Positions 1 through 12,289 of a stretch of 64,000 bases of DNA are shown here, piece by piece. This DNA is from Symsagittifera roscoffensis (taxonomy: Eukaryota; Xenacoelomorpha; Acoela; Convolutidae). Numbering within the stretch: the first letter of the stretch is position 1; every line of letters starts with the position of its first letter. The DNA lies in assembly GCF_963678635.1 (NCBI RefSeq), contig NC_087062.1, forward strand, positions 40,347,676 to 40,411,675, given 5' to 3'. Both the position numbers and the translations under genes were made by a program. Under the pieces are notes generated by a model. It worked only from the letters and a program-made list of their open reading frames with translations. It was not told where the DNA came from and ran no database searches.

Positions 1-690
1 AATTAATATAGTAATTATGACAATACAGAATTTGGGATATCTCCAAGTGGAAAAACAAGTCGCAATATGAGTTTTAACTGAAACAATAGTGGTTCTGTCT
101 TTGGTTTTAGATGGAATGAAAATTTGATAATCTTTTCCAGTTTTTAAACGAAGTTCAGTTTTTCAAACATCTGAATTTTTCACAAGAGAAACCGTTTTTT
201 AGATACATAGATCGTTTTCAAAAAACGTCAAGATGAAATAGTTTTAGAACAGTTTCGATAAATTTTTGTTGCTTTCAATTACGGGCAACTACAACAAATT
301 CTCACAGTTGACTTTAGCAGGTAAAATAACATAATGTGTGTTTTGATACTAAATTTTAATTTTTTCGGTTTTATCGTGTTTTCGTAATTGAAGACTATCT
401 CTTGTGGCTCTACGTGCTTTCAGATTTCTTGATTCGCCGAGTTTTTGAGAGTCGATAATGTAATAGTTTTGATGGTGATTGCATATAAAGAATATCGTGC
501 AGCTCAAAAGACAAACAGAGAGGTGGTAACTTCAAAATAACTAGTCTTCGTTTGTGTTGTCAATCGTAATTCGATAATCTCCAGTTTTTACTTTTCTTTT
601 GATTATCTTGGTTTATTTTCAGCTCGGAGTTATTGGGTTTCAAGCCGCATGATCAATTGATTTCTTTGAGAAAAATGTAGGTGGAATAGG
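1..690. other. AT-rich non-coding stretch
   Basis: No convincing reading frame, RNA gene or repeat is visible here. The minus-strand LINE remnant that begins just to the right may extend into this stretch in a more decayed form, but I cannot align it. Confidence 0.4.
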
Positions 691-1560
691 CATTTAGCTT
701 TAATTTCAGGCTTGCCCTTAGGAACAGATTGCGCTTGAGGAGAAAACGGAACCGATTGCTTTCCGAGAACGTCTTTTAAAGTGTTTTATTCAGGAAATGT
801 TCGTGGAGATCACTATGCCTAGGTTTTGTTTCACAGTTTCAAGCTGTTCCAATAAATAATTTTTGACGCGCTCTTTGGTTTGTTCATTCAATGCATTTTT
901 GAAAGCGTGGTAATGATATTTTGACAAACTTAATTTCATTTAGACTTTGCAGCACCATTTGCTCAGTTTAGCTAGGCCATTTTCTTATTTTTCTGGCTTC
1001 ATGGGTAGTACATTGTAGTTGTCAGCGTATCCAATTAAACAGTTGCATAGGCCTTGGGGCAGATCATTTAGGGGCATAGAGAACGGACAAAAAGAAAAGA
1101 GATCCAAAGATAGAGCCTTGTGGTACTCCGCTTGAATTTTCTAACCAATTGGATTTCACATATCCAGTTACGACTCTTTTTTTTGGTCCTTTAGATGACT
1201 ATCAAAGAGTTTGAAAGTTTACGAGCCAATCCGAAAGGTTTTCTTTGCCAAATTTTTCTTCATCAAGTTTTTCAATTAGCCTTCAACTAGTTTTTTAGAA
1301 TCAAGTTTCCAATTCCGTCCTGGCCAGGTGGTTTGAGAGGATTCAAGATTTTTTTTACTTTTTCTTAATTAAAGTAGAAGCTTTTCATTGACTCAGTTCT
1401 AATTGGAGATTCCATTTCATGACGGAATACTGATAATTGAGAGTCATTACAGAAACTTTGAAAGAATTGGTGGAAGAGGTTTGCCTTGCATGCGTCATTA
1501 TCAGCAAATTTTTGTCCGAAAAAACTATTTGTGTTATACTCGATACATTTTTGATGCATA
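690..1560 (-). pseudogene. Decayed LINE reverse-transcriptase fragment
   Basis: Read on the minus strand, the region carries the ordered landmarks of a CR1/L2/Jockey-group non-LTR reverse transcriptase. At the high-coordinate end is a stretch like ADKANLFNQFF (seen as NDACKANLFHQFFQSF, about 1,500-1,440). Next come the fingers motif PPGQDGI (about 1,340-1,305), SSGVPQGSIFGSLFF (about 1,145-1,095), the active-site box as YADN (about 1,030-1,015), a thumb stretch like KLSKWC followed by MKLS (about 980-930), and QNLGIVIS (about 830-800). Stops and frame changes interrupt it throughout, so it is a dead copy. Endonuclease and ORF1 are not visible. Assignment to a named clade would need a phylogeny. 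Confidence 0.75.
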
Positions 1561-4329
1561 AAATATATTTGTGGACCCGAGAAAAAACTCTATCGGAAAA
1601 AGTGTGTTGTTTGTAGACTCTTTGATCTTTGCTAGAAAGGATTTGAGCATCGGAAAATAAGTGGTGTTAAAGACTCGCTGATCTTTCCTAGACCTGTTCA
1701 AATTCTTTTAATTTTGTTTTTAATGGTTTGGTGGTTTGAAAAGGTTTGTTGATAAATTGAAAAAAAAAAACGTTTCAAATTGTAGTTGAGCTTCTAAAGT
1801 TTAATTGGACTTTTAAATTGTTCTAAAAGGAAAAAAGACCCACAACAAACCAATTTAACAGTCCTAACGGTTTTGTACAAGTTTTCTGGTACCTTATTTG
1901 ATGCAACTCCTTGTCTTGAAAATGGGGCAAAAGTAACAAAAAAATTCCTTTGCTTAATTTTTAAACATCGAAAATGTACAGCCAACTTCAATTATGGTAA
2001 GCACTAGCCTCAAGCTATTTATTTTTTATAATTTGTATCTTTTCATATATCCTGAGTTCCTCGGTATATGTGCTCAACTTTTACACAGCGTTCTTAGAGA
2101 AGTTGCAGTGCCAGGGCCGCGGCACCCTAAACTTCAAAAACTACTGGCTGGAGACATCCATCGTTATTTGAATTTTTCCTTTTATGTGGTGAGTTCTTCC
2201 GCCTCGGCATTCGTTGTTTCGGAGTATCGAACCGAGCCTGCGGTTATTCTACAAGAGGGACTTGGGAGTCAATTACCGTTACATTTCAAAACACCTGCCT
2301 AAAAGCAGCACATTGGACAAGCATCAAACCTTCTGATCTGTCAGTGGAGGTATCGTGGCTCTATAACAGAGGGAAAAGCAGCGGAGGCGGAACTTTGATT
2401 TAGAAGCACATTCCAATTCGTGTCCATAGAGAAACTCACTGAACTTTTTCACTGCCTAGAGAGTTTTTTTAAACAAAAAGAATTGCAATGAAATTTCTAA
2501 TCTGCTCATTTGTTCTGTTTGATCTGAGATTTTTACACGGAACGACATTCAACCCTTGCAATCCGAATTTTCACCCGCAAGCTTTGAAGTATTCAATTTA
2601 CCAGGTTCTAGTTTCAAAAAAATTTCAAAAAATTGCGTTATGAATTTGGGCTCAAACTATTTTAATCGAATTTCGTTTTCCAGAGCTTCTACACATGTGC
2701 TGAATCATTATGAAATTGTAATGCATCATATTCCATCCTCAAGCTCTAAAGCAAATTTTGTGCTTAAGGTAGCTTAAGTTCCCATTGCTCTGGCTAAAAA
2801 TGCCTTTTAAGCTAATAGGCGAGAGAAATTAACACACTAGATACCTTTGGCTGCTAAAATAATTGCATTGAAAAAATTTATCTTGCGGTTTTAGATTTGT
2901 TACCATAGATAAGGAGGTTTTCAAAATTCGATCTTACCATTCAAAAAAATTACTTGGCGAGAAGAAAGGACTTGTACGCAGAGATTATAAACTAGTTGTC
3001 AAAATCAAGCAATAATAACGGTTTTCACTTTTCGAAAGTCTTTTTCATTTTCCATTTTGGACATCAGTTATTTTCATAGTCAGAAAAAAAACTTACATCG
3101 ACTGAGAGCAAATGATTGAAGCTTAACACTATGGAACTACTAAAGTTTGGTTTTGAAAACTAACAAGTATAATCCGGGTCTGAAATTGCCGAATTTTTTC
3201 ATCTGACATAAATTTTGCATCAACGTGAACTCTTTCTCGAGTGAGCGGCGCGAAAAGAATGTTCATGCATTTTGAAACATTTACAGCGAGACACAATCAG
3301 TATGAAATTTTTACCAACTTAGCACGTTTCTAACTTTTTCATGCGAAGTAAATAGCTCAGATTTTCATACCCGAGTGACTTTGGTAAGTCATTGAAATCA
3401 GAGCTGATAGTTTCATACAGAGTAGCTTTGATCATTTGCTCTTGCTCTGTGTAAAAACTTAAATATTTTGAAGGAAGTTTCCAATATGAACCTTGCAAGT
3501 ATGCTTTTTAGAGAGTAAAATCCTGAGTTTGTGCTGAACTTTGTCAACCAGTATAAGTATTTTGGCGTGTTAAAGCAATTTTTAGGCGGGAAAACGCCTA
3601 ATGTACATCCAGCTTATCAAACACAAACAAGCTTTTTTCCAGTTCAGATTTTTTCACTAAGCATTTCTGCGACAAGATTAGCCTATGGGGGTCCTTGTGG
3701 TTACAAAATCATCTTTAGAAGTGAATTTTGCTTTGGACATATTTTTTGAAAATGACCCATGATCGTATTGTACTGCGAATCGGGATTTGTTTTTACGTTT
3801 GTGCCTGTAGCGCTCTTTGAGCGATTTTAGAGACAGGTCTGTCAAGTAGGTCTCTGGTCTGGAGAAAAGAAATCCTGGACAATCCTGGGAGAATCTGGTG
3901 GTGCGCCGCTGGTCCACCTGAGTTCGGGTGAGACTGTTTCTTATCAGCTAATTTTATAGACATTTGCTTCGAACTAAATTTTTAATAGTTTTTGAATCTA
4001 TAGAAATCCAACCCTGATGTTATGGGTTAGTAGGTCCCTTTATTTCCGTTCAAATTTGTTTTGTACTGTCAGGCCGCGCCGTCAAGATAAGGAAAAACAC
4101 CAAGGAGCATACTTGCAAAGAATTCTTAAAAACTTCAGGATTTTAAATTGAGTCGGATGAAATTGTTGTAAAGGCTAGTATCATATCTATTTTGTAAATA
4201 TAAGTCTTTGCGACTCCAAGGAAGTCCAATGATTCGAGTTTGCTATGTGTGTTAGTGTGAAATCTGTCAATAATGCTTCAATTGAAAACAACTTAGTGCT
4301 ATATAATTATGTAAACACAGCCATTTCTA
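1561..4329. other. Non-coding stretch without recognised features
   Basis: About 2.8 kb of AT-rich DNA. Several short open frames occur, for example near 1,994-2,302 in a slightly GC-richer patch, but none shows family motifs, splice-flanked structure or codon bias that I can support. The stretch probably contains transposon remains too old to recognise by eye. Confidence 0.4.
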
Positions 4330-6490
4330 ATGTTCGAGTGCTCAAGAGTGCTCAAGAGAGTGCTCAAGAGAGTACCTAAGGACTTGCGTGTTTACTTGGC
4401 AGAAATTCTATCGGATAACAAGATTTGCTTCAGTGTAGAAAATATTTCTTATTGGCTGGTGTTCATGACACTTTTCTCGATTTTTCTTGAACAACCCAAA
4501 AGAAGTGGTCGTCAGCAAGCGGCAGCTATGAGCTCTAGAATACACTGGGGCAGAGAATAAAACTAACAAGCAGCAGGCTTGACGAGGGAACTATAATGGG
4601 AGGAATTAGACTAGCCGCTTTAGATGTCGCACCTTTTTTGATTAGAAACTATAAAAAAATCGTATGTGAACATCCAAAAAGAGCTGATATAATTCGATAG
4701 TATTTTAATATCTGAATTCGAGGTGTACAAAGCGATTATGTCTTTTTCAAATGGTTCGGGAGCCAGTCCACACAAGATTGTTCCCCAAGTTTTTCAAAAA
4801 CCTTATTAGGTAATCAAACTGCAATGCGGGGCTCAATTTCTTGAAGACGCTTACTGAGCGCTTTAATTTTATAAGTGCAAGTAAAGTACTCAAAGGACTA
4901 AGACCTTTCTTTTTGCAGCAAAACGTATTGCCCTCATAAAATTAGATGGACGTTTGCGGCCAATTGCTATCGGTAAACACGCTCAGACGCATCGCGTCTA
5001 AATGTGCAGTAAGCAAGGCTCTTGCAGAGCGGCAATTGTTTTCGAGAGGTTTCAGGGGGATGTGATACTAAACGGGGAGCTGAAATTGCTCCACACAACT
5101 TTAGGAACTTGTTAGAATGTGATGACAACCGCAGGTGCTCAGTTTTTATTAAATTAAAATTTTGTAATGCATTTAAGTCTCTCAATGGGTAAATTATTAT
5201 GAATCACGTTTTTTCCAACCGACTGGACTTGTACTAATTCACGGAAATTTCATCAAAAGGTCGGAGGGCGGAACGCAACCAGGTGGTCACAATGCTCCGC
5301 CGCTTTTCGGCGACACAATACAGACTTTAGTAAAAAAAAAGTCTACAATCCAAAATAAACGTTTTGTATTTAGATGATGGAAACCTAGCCGACGACTACA
5401 AGATAGTGCTCCGAGACCCGTAAGAACAAAATGTGGCTTGAAGTGGAACAGGTTAGACACAGAAACATGTGAGCTGTTATTTCTAGGAAAGACCAAAAAT
5501 ACGCGGTACAAATATAGATCAATTTCAAGATGTATTTCAAGAGTAAACTGCAAATCTAAGGATAAAATTGTAATCTTGGGCTCCCCTTTAGGCGAGTCTT
5601 GTCGCACAGAACAGCTAAAATGAAAAAATCGCTAAGTTGAAAAAAGGTTTTGGAGGATGCACAATATGGCTTATAACTTCTAAAGAATGCTTAAGCAAAG
5701 AGAGGTTTTTTGCATTGGAGTTTTTGGAAAAAAACGTTGGATTTTTAAGAAATTATTTGTGCAAGGTAACTAACAAGGGTAAAAATGAACAATAGTCAAT
5801 TTTTGCAAGCAGTTCTGCCAACAGCCAAAGGTGGCTTGGGTGTTTCTTCCGCTCGCACACTAGCTTTCCCGCTTTTTTAGGTTCAGCAGTAAAAACGAAA
5901 GCTATCTTAAGAGAAATTGTTGGTTTGGAGCACGACGATGCAGCTTATATTGATCCATTAGAACTCTGGTTCGATTAAGCAAAAAGTAAAAGAGCTCCGA
6001 AAAACAAAATCCAAAAAAATGGAGTGAGCCAACCATTTTTGATAGAAAATTTTTGCAAGTGATTTTGAAAATAAAATCTGCTGATATAAAAATGTTCTAT
6101 GCTACCAGAATAAAATGGAATCGCATTGGTTGATTTTCATACCGTGTAAAAATCTAAGATTGTAATTGTCAAATTAACAGCTTGGACTAGGTTCAAAAGT
6201 TTATGAAAAACATGGATGCAATTGCGAAAAAGATGCAACCGAAGGTGAATGGCATGGCCTCTCTTATCTCAAAAGTGCAAGGAGATTCTCTCGGCATTCA
6301 ACTTTGAATGCCCTTATAAAGCCAAGTCTCGCATCTACTGACATTCTTCCTGTTTCAGACACACGACACATCCACAGGACATATCAAAAGCCGCGAGACT
6401 GTTTGACGCTCGTCCCATGGGCTGTTGGTCGAGGCGAAAGATTGACCGCGGGATTGACAATTATACAGATTTATTTAACGATGGATACAT
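4330..6490 (+). pseudogene. Decayed reverse-transcriptase retroelement (class undetermined)
   Basis: The plus strand carries, in order, the landmarks of a reverse-transcriptase protein family common in invertebrate genomes. These are VLKRVPKDLRVYLAE (about 4,345), a stretch of the type SNGSGxxPHKIVPQ (about 4,745-4,790), RPIAIG followed by an LRRIASKCA-type stretch (about 4,955-5,010), a block ending ILGSPLGE (about 5,435-5,595), LPTAKGGLGVSSARTLAF (about 5,815-5,870), and a C-terminal block with HGLS, RRFSRHSTLNALIKPSLAS and LTLVPW (about 6,255-6,425). The order and spacing fit one element about 2.1 kb long, now heavily broken. I recognise the block pattern from proteins annotated only as reverse transcriptases in cnidarian and molluscan genomes. 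I do not know its formal class, and no terminal repeats are visible. Confidence 0.75.
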
Positions 6491-6663
6491 ATTTCTACCG
6501 ATAGCTTTTGAAGTTTAGGGTGCTGCCGTCCCTAGGATTGAGGTTTATTTGAATCAGTTTTGTAATAACTTGTGCATGTGTACCGAGAAATCCAGGGCAT
6601 GTAGTTTTCTTAAGCAGATAATCTCCCTCGCAGTACAAGTTGCGAAGGCTGCCTGGGTACGCG

Positions 6664-6678
6664 GCACAAAAGAAAGAA

Positions 6679-6742
<64 letters not shown>
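6664..6742. repeat. (GA)n microsatellite
   Basis: About 80 bp of nearly pure GA dinucleotide repeat with single interruptions. It creates long Arg-Glu and Ser-Leu open frames on both strands that are not genes. Confidence 0.97.
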
Positions 6743-6745
<3 letters not shown>

Positions 6746-6879
6746 CTTTAATTACCTTTTGTGGGTCAAAAACAAAAACAGAACATAATTTATACGAGTT
6801 TTTAGAAAAGTTAGGATTGATTAAGCTATTTAAGTTCGACAGGCATTGTATCGACATTTGACGAAGAAGGTGCAAGAAG

Positions 6880-9380
6880 AGTCAAGGGAACTTTTTATTT
6901 GAAGATAACCCAAAAAAAGTTTCATAAGGGTAATTTTTATACCTTTCAAGTGGCCATAAACGTCCAAATTCAAGTTGGCTGAAACATAGTATAGCTTTTC
7001 CACTGTTTTCAAAAAAGTACCGCAGGTGAAAAATTTCCGAGAAACATTAGCCGAAAACAGAAGTTTCTGGTTTGATCTGTTTCCAAGTCTAATTGAGGCA
7101 AAAAATACATAATCGAAATAATTGAATTCATAGGAATTTTGCAAGTTTGCAGAGCAGTATACAATCGGAAAAGATGAGATTATAGCATATTGGCAATAGC
7201 TCCAATTGAACCAGAGCTGGTTTATAATCAAGGCATCCTGTTATCCAGCGAGCAGCCTTCTTTTGTAGATTTTATAGTTTACGTAAGAATGAAATACTAG
7301 GGCACCACAGAAAAAAAATCAAAAACCAAAATGAATCGAAAACAAGAGATATACATCTGATACTTCGTTTTGACAGGAAATGTGAAATTAATTAGTCTTG
7401 TTAAGATGAAAATTGTGGCCCTTGAGCTTACACCACATGGAGAGACGTGTATGTCAGGCTGCAAATTAATCGAGCATGAGCCACTGCAAAGAAGTTTTAA
7501 GTCATCAGCGAACCATATGTAATGGAATGATTTACAACATCAAGCAGATCGTTGATATATTTTGAGAATTCTAGAAGACCGAGATTATTTTCCTGAGGAA
7601 CGCCGCTTGATACGCGCCCTTCAAAAAAAACAGAGAATCGTTTGAACGCACCCTCTGAGTGCGATTTGGCAAATTTGTGCAAAAGAGACGGATAAACGCG
7701 TCTGAACTTGGGTTTGACTTATGTAATCGGATCAAAAACAGCAAGATTTATTTTGAGAGAAAAGGTTGTAATTATTTGGGAAAGAATTTTGGCTTTCTGC
7801 CTCAACACAAATGGTGGAATGCCATCAACTGCCACTGCTGAAATATCTGGTAAATCGTGTAACAGATCATTGAGGTCCTTTTCATAGAAGCCAATCTCGG
7901 AAAGTGGGATAGTACTAATACCATGTTGTTTTGAAAAACAAAGCTTTCAAGCTTCAAAACAGACTGGAAGAAGTTATTTAAAAGAACAGCTTCTCCTCTG
8001 TCGTTGTCAGCTGTTGAGGAATCATAATGAAAATTGGAAGAGATAAAAATGGTTGCAGAAAAAGTTCAAGTAGCTTGAAAAAATCGTTGGTGTTCAATTA
8101 ATAAAAAGAAGACAAAAGAGACGATTTGCCTAGTTCAACTGAATTATTGCATTGTAAAAGAGAGACGGCGACAAAAAGTAATAAATTCGAAACAAGTAAT
8201 CAAAGCAAGACAAAAAGTCATTGAAATTGGAACAGCTGAAAAAAATTATAGAACAAAAGGAACATCTAAAGCAGAATTTGTGGGAAAAATAACATCTGAA
8301 GAAATTGATAAAGGACAGAGACGGGATAATGGTCAGAATTTAAACTATTTCTGTTAACACTCACTGGACACATTTCAGGTTTGTTTTTGATAATCAGATT
8401 AAGAGTTTTGTTCTTAATATGAGGAGGCTCAGAAATTACTTGCAGGCAATTTAAATTATCTAAATTGTCAATCATGACTTGGGAAACTGTGTCAGGAATG
8501 GAATAAGAACGCCAGAAACTACTTGGCAAGTTAAAATCATCAATAAAGATGATGAAACAGCGTGGAAATGTTGAAAGAATTTTGTTAACCTGGAGAGTCG
8601 TAAATTATAAGAAAAATTCGTTGTCCATACAAAAAGCAGAAGAAATCGGGAGCATGCGGAGACCGGCCGATGGTCTTTTACAAAAATAGCAATACCATCG
8701 TGTTGCCTCGATGTGCGGACATTTTGAAAAACAGTTCTGTAACGAGACTCTGGTAAAGTATTGGGAATTTTGGAGTCAAGCCAGGTTTCTCAGACACAGA
8801 GGATGTTTGGGAAAGAATATGTAAAAGTTTCAATTCTGTCAAGCTTTTATCAGTTTTGATACGGCTTCTTGCACTCCAACCATTAATAAAAATCTAACTG
8901 AATCACAAATTGATTTCAACTTCGGTATTGTTGTCAAGATGTTTGACACTTCTTATTTCATGCTCGGTTTTTGGAGCACCGTTTTAATCATTTCCCAGCG
9001 TTTCTTCAGAACGCGCGTTTCTAAAGCAAGGTCATCACTCAACAGTGATTTCGAGATGAAACCAGGAATAGGGTGGTTTTTCAAAAAAGATACTTCGCAA
9101 GTCATTTAAGAGCCGACCATTCATTTGAAATCTGAACGAGAATGGATCTTCGGTGGTTCTTGCTGCTTTCAAAAGCCCCAAGGCCAACGATAGATGAAAT
9201 AGTACCATTATCCTGTTCGTCTAGAGATTTAAAAACATCAATAACATGCTTTCATCGAATTTCATTCGCTTCAATTGAGAAGTGTCAGAGGATTCAGGAT
9301 CTCAATCTGAGTTTCAATTTCACCCGAAGATCGCTTCATTTGATTGATTTCGCAAATAGAAGTCAAAATGGTATCTAACT
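6880..9380 (-). pseudogene. Nearly full-length decayed LINE (ORF1 to RT)
   Basis: Minus-strand reading gives a LINE in the correct order. The ORF1 C-terminal region has a SIVGLGAF...RSILVQISNEW-type stretch and LLSDDLALETRVLKKRW (about 9,260-8,960). The APE endonuclease has an NARS-type start, an ETWLDSKIPNT-type block (about 8,800), HDGIAIFVKDH (about 8,700), an IDDFNLPSSFW block (about 8,545-8,510) and SDHYPV (about 8,330-8,315). The RT has DLNDLLHDL and AVDGIP (about 7,880-7,820), SSGVPQ (about 7,605-7,585), a KYINDL block, and catalytic FADDLKLL (about 7,515-7,490). The post-RT region has AARWITGCLDYKPALVQLELLP (about 7,250-7,190, quoted loosely). Frame changes and stops are frequent, so it is dead. 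It fits the CR1/L2/Jockey group; the clade is inferred only from motif style. The 3' tail is not clearly visible. Confidence 0.8.
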
Positions 9381-9534
9381 AATTTGTTTTTAAAAAAATA
9401 AATCAGAAATTGCTTCCTTGATAATTCTTTTTACACCCACAGGAGAAATAGGTAAAGTTTTCTTCAGGAAACAGGAATTACATATGAACAAAAGCAACTT
9501 AGCTTCAGCAATCTGGGGAAAATTAAGTAGTAGT

Positions 9535-9581
9535 AGTAGTAGTAGTAGTAGAAGTAGTAGTAGTAGCTAGTAGTAGTAGTT
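9535..9581. repeat. (AGT)n microsatellite
   Basis: About 15 near-perfect AGT trinucleotides with two interruptions, lying just upstream (in LINE orientation) of the minus-strand LINE. Confidence 0.95.
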
Positions 9582-10129
9582 TAGGCTTTAGGACAATTGT
9601 CCAAGGATATTCAGATACGAAGGGGTCAGCACACGCTGATCTCAGTTTGTTGTCGTGTTGAACCTCCACGACTGGATTTGGCAGATATATCATTAGATGC
9701 AAAGATTTCTTGTACTACTGAGATATAGTACAGTACATCATGCCTTTCTATCGACATGGATAAAGGCAGGATTTCCGTATGGAGGTGTCTTTATTTGTAG
9801 TCGGTGCAGCCTTTGCATATCCATGAAGTCGCTGTTTCTTGAATTTTTTCGATCTTTTTAATATCGGTTTTAGTGGGGTACCATTACCTGTGAGGCATAT
9901 AATTGAAAGGGACAACCTATCCTTTATAAGCATTGATTTTTGTTTCCATGGTTCCTTTTTGGATGTGTTTCTCATCAAAAAGTACACAGATCTCCAACCC
10001 TTAAGATTTCTCGCTTCAAGATATGTTGCAGGACATCATGACCCCCAGGTCTTTTTAGACACCCACACTTTTTATCAGAATGTTTTTATTGTCGGTCTCC
10101 GTCGTTAGAATAGTGCAAAGGATATTTGT
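9582..10129. other. Probable retroelement debris, unassigned
   Basis: Short open frames occur on both strands, but none is recognisable. The stretch lies on the downstream side of a minus-strand LINE endonuclease scrap and may be its continuation; I see no RT landmark to confirm that. Confidence 0.3.
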
Positions 10130-10440
10130 TTCGCTCAAATTTAATTGCATTTTTTTCGGTGCTCCAAGTTCCGATGTCTGAGAGTGTTTTCTCTGCGGTA
10201 TGGAGTGTCAGAAGTTGTAAGGATACCAGAGTTCACAGATATCGTACTGAGTTCATTGACAACTTCTATCTTTTATGCAATTTGCTCACGTCTGATTGTC
10301 AGTGTCCTGTATCAATTAGGCCAGCAAATACTTGGCAAAATAAAATCACCAATAATTGTTGTGATAAAATGACCAATAACCCCTTTGCGGAAACGTTGAA
10401 GTTAGTCGCAGAAGCTTTTTATTTATAGAACCAAGGGAAC
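10130..10440 (-). pseudogene. LINE endonuclease scrap, second copy of the family
   Basis: The minus strand reads LQRFRKGVIGHF then IIGDFILPSICW (about 10,405-10,320). This aligns at DNA level with the endonuclease block of the LINE at 8.5 kb: both contain a TTCAAC-TTTCC stretch followed by TTATTG-TGATTTTA and TTGCCAAGTA. It is therefore a related copy of the same family, reduced to an endonuclease fragment. Frame interruptions follow directly. Confidence 0.6.
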
Positions 10441-10957
10441 AAAAGCGCAGCTATATATAAGTAATTGATAGACCCGTTGTCTCATATCAGGTCAGTCCTT
10501 TTGAGTCACTTTCTCTGTGGGTGTAAGTTTTCTCAATCTGGTTGGCTTGATCTCCAATCATCTGAATCTCTTTACTTCTATAAACACTATACTTCACTCT
10601 TCGATATCTAGAAAAGTTATGGGGTTTTGACTGGACAATGTCCTGAGATAAATACCATCCGGAGATAAATATAACTGTCCTGAGATAAATTCCATCCCTG
10701 AATTCGGATTTATTTAGGTTGAAATTATATCTGCTAAGTGGCAATGGTTTAACCAGTTTGAGGCTCCTTTTTCCGAGGCTAGCTCAAGTGCGTATTTTTC
10801 GCTGCCGCTCAAGTTATTCAAAATGTTAGTTCTCTTTTGGCTTGTTCTTTCAGTTTTTAGTGTTTAAATTTTTGTATAGAACTTTTCTTTTTCAGATATA
10901 GCTATTAATGGGTTGGGTTGTATGTGTCTAAAACTGACGATGTTTTAATTGACCATT
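10441..10957. other. Unassigned stretch
   Basis: No recognisable coding sequence. A short internal duplication is seen around 10,625-10,690, where a 'CTGAGATAAAT.CCATCC' phrase occurs twice with an intermediate third variant. Confidence 0.35.
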
Positions 10958-11380
10958 CTAAAAATTCTCATAATCAGAAGGTAGCTTGATAATTAGACCA
11001 CCCATTTTCAATGGCAAAGAAGCGATGTCTCTGAGTTGATGGTTAATATTATCTTTACAATTAAATTTGAAATGCGATTTTTCTGCAGTATCTTCGCGTG
11101 TTTTCAGCATGTTTTCTGTGGTATTGGGAGTAGTTCTAGCTAAAAACGATAATTTTTCTTGTATTCCTTTGGTGCAACAGGAGTACACGCTTTGTGGTGG
11201 TCTTTTCGCGATCTTGCAAAGTTTTTTCAGTATTTTGCAATGTTCTTCTAACTGAGTTTCTAAGAAAGTTTTTTCTTAAGTCTCGGATCCTATGACAGAA
11301 CCGAGTACTCTGGCTCCATTCTTTTTTTTCCTTTTTGGTATTTTCGAATACTTTAAACGCCTTTTTGAATATTTTTGACA
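10958..11380 (-). pseudogene. C-terminal scrap of a reverse-transcriptase element
   Basis: On the minus strand the frame contains a CCTKGIQEKLSFLARTTPN block and, further on, LRDIASLPLKMGGLIIKLP. This is the pattern 'TKGxxxKxxFxxRTxPN ... RxLxxLPxxxGGLxI' found near the C-terminal end of many invertebrate retroelement polymerases. Only this piece is visible and its 5' part is not. It belongs to the same broad style as the scrap at 36.2 kb, but on the other strand, so the two are not parts of one copy. Confidence 0.6.
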
Positions 11381-11468
11381 TTGAGCTGGTATTTCGATGC
11401 TTTTACATGATATCCAAAATATTTCTCGATGATGGTTTGGTCAACTGTTTGACCTTTGACAGTTTCCG

Positions 11469-11490
11469 CGAGAGAGAGAGAGAGAGAGAA
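11469..11490. repeat. Short (GA)n microsatellite
   Basis: Ten GA dinucleotides in an otherwise non-repetitive stretch. Confidence 0.9.
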
Positions 11491-12289
11491 CTCCCTTGAA
11501 GGTATCAGCTAGTTTAGCAATAGCACTCGATTGTTTTTCGGTGCTCATTAATTTATTAAATTGCTGTGCTTCAGTTTCGACTTTCTTCTTTTACTCTTCA
11601 CCCAGCGCATTTGCAGCGCTTTTTCCTCGTTAAAAAAATGTCCAGTTTGCGCTTATGCCATTGCTCAAGCCTTCTTTCTATAGTTTTGGAGTTCTAACTT
11701 TTCCGATTTGGTTTTGCATAGCATGAGGCGAGGGAATATCATTGTTGCGTGCATTGCGTATGTGTTTTCTTGTGTTTCATTTAACGAGCACTACTTGGCT
11801 GTAGATTGATCTTATTTTATATTTTAGTTGGGGTGAGGGATTGGACCAGGGTTCGGGTGTGGATTTTGACCATTGGTGGAAAGAATTTGTTGAGGTTGAG
11901 TTGGAGGGTTTTGAATGTCAGTTGTAGTTTTGGCTGTAAACAGGGAGGTGCAGCGAATGAAGCTGAAATTGTCATCGTGGTCGCTGCCTCGGTTAAAACC
12001 GCTGCATTTTTTAATGCTTGTTGGCTGCGCATGTTGTGCACCAAATTCCACGGCAGCGTAGGTGGTTGTTACATATGATGCAATGTGTTTGATCAGACCT
12101 TATATGAAAAGGAACGGTATCGTCAGATTATCAAGACAATTTACAAAAAATATAAGCAAGAAAACTTGTAAAGAATTCATTACCAAAAAAACGAGAATTT
12201 TATGCCGTCTCGGCAGAACGTTTGAGGGGTCAGTTTTAAGTTAAGATTGGGCGAAACAATGAGTGTGTGTCTGGATGATCAATTTTAAT
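11491..12289. other. Unassigned stretch with overlapping minus-strand frames
   Basis: Two overlapping minus-strand frames of about 75 codons (11,817-12,051) are present. One is rich in Pro, Gln and Asn near its end. They resemble low-complexity linkers of retroelement ORF1 proteins, but I see no diagnostic motif and would not call a gene. Confidence 0.3.

Noticed and set aside
1994-2302. 102-codon plus-strand frame in a GC-richer patch
   Set aside because: No recognised motif, no splice-framed continuation, and surrounding DNA is transposon debris.
6495-6875. Arg-Glu and Ser-Leu rich open frames on both strands
   Set aside because: Produced by the (GA)n microsatellite.
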